NCBI RefSeq assembly: GCF_009617875.1 | Contig: NZ_BLAV01000001.1 | Coordinates: forward strand, 2,604,001-2,668,000 | DNA: 64,000 bases | Reading direction: 5' to 3' | Origin: Prolixibacter sp. NT017 | Lineage (GTDB): Bacteria; Bacteroidota; Bacteroidia; Bacteroidales; Prolixibacteraceae | Part shown: positions 63,770 to 64,000 of the stretch, piece by piece | Layout: the number at the start of each line of letters is the position of its first letter | Position numbering within the stretch: position 1 is the first letter of the stretch | Program-made: the position numbers and the translations under genes | Notes under the pieces: generated by a model | The model's database searches: none | What the model was told of the DNA's origin: nothing | The model's input: the letters and a program-made list of their open reading frames with translations, nothing else

Positions 63770-64000
63770 CTACAATGATTCGATAACCCGTTCCAGTTTC
63801 TTTAGAATATTTTCTGAAACACAGATAAGGTCCTCATCATCTACCGCCTGCATCGATGCCACCGGATTGACGGCCGCCACTTCGATTCCTCCATCTTCAG
63901 TCTCCTGAACGACCACATTGCACGGTAGCATGGTTCCGATTTTATCCTCTATTTCCAATGCTTGGTATGCAAAGGGAGGATTGCAGGCTCCCAAAATTTT
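63770..64000 (-). CDS. DUF302 family protein (N-terminus outside window)
   Basis: The visible 76 residues run off the window at 64000 and begin KILGACNPPFAYQAL, followed by GTMLPCNVVVQE, the two Cys-containing signature blocks of DUF302. The family is small and found near metal and redox genes; function is not known. The gene starts beyond the right edge. Confidence 0.82.
   Translation of the reverse strand, partial: KILGACNPPFAYQALEIEDKIGTMLPCNVVVQETEDGGIEVAAVNPVASMQAVDDEDLICVSENILKKLERVIESL

Overview
The window is chromosomal DNA of a Bacteroidota bacterium, most likely from the Bacteroidales/Marinilabiliales branch (Prolixibacteraceae-like; the family is an inference from gene content). 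The evidence is threefold. Several promoters fit the Bacteroidota pattern TTTG-N19-TAnnTTTG, for example upstream of the tRNA-Pro gene and of the gene at 56068. The gene block bamD, RNA polymerase omega, coaBC, DUF4835, recN is typical of the phylum. Several families are also typical of it: DUF4835, DUF4199, DUF6132, a periplasmic-propeller sensor kinase, a carboxypeptidase-regulatory-domain TonB receptor and class III fructose-bisphosphatase. GC content is moderate, except for an AT-rich patch at about 4.15-5.37 kb.

Layout. 0-3.3 kb: tail of an SRPBCC gene and two divergent ammonium transporters. 3.3-5.4 kb: a 41-bp tandem-repeat array followed by two AT-rich genes, one HEPN-like. 5.4-9 kb: a prolyl-aminopeptidase-like hydrolase, a split ThrE/YjjPB-type exporter and a DUF1080 lipoprotein. 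9-13 kb: palindromic repeats and a large sensor kinase. 13-17.7 kb: a DUF89 protein, a membrane gene broken by an in-frame TGA, and a small His-containing exported protein followed by a TonB receptor behind an 18-bp dyad. 18-25.3 kb: malic enzyme, flavodoxin, DUF4199, unknown genes and fructose-bisphosphatase. 25.4-32.4 kb: an accessory zone with six copies or half-copies of a hairpin-rich REP/BIME-like repeat, an IS200-like (RAYT-type) Y1 transposase, an Rrf2 regulator, a small Cys-rich protein, 21-bp repeat arrays and a 331-bp MITE-like insertion with an 8-bp target duplication. 32.6-45.8 kb: M1 peptidase, MFS transporter, a DUF6132-thioredoxin-ferredoxin cluster, tilS, a YhdH-type oxidoreductase, pepT, proS, a low-complexity lipoprotein and an outer-membrane barrel. 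45.9-46.3 kb: a second, 42-bp tandem array. 46.4-49.6 kb: assimilatory sulfate activation and reduction (cysN, cysD / cysH). 49.7-55.8 kb: fabI and the recN-DUF4835-coaBC-rpoZ-bamD block, with coaBC split at a run of ten A. 56-58.7 kb: an alpha-oxoamine synthase, trxB and tRNA-Pro. 59-64 kb: a minus-strand cluster of His/Met/Cys-rich exported and membrane proteins (two heavy-metal-binding domains, a TRASH-like CCxxC protein, DUF302, DUF2231) that looks like a metal-handling region continuing past the window.

Most genes are housekeeping or metabolic. No phage, CRISPR array or canonical defence operon was recognised. The most unusual material is the RAYT-like gene with its hairpin repeats and the insertion inside one of them, the two minisatellite arrays placed just after gene terminators, the AT-rich HEPN-like pair beside one array, and the homopolymer break in the normally essential coaBC.
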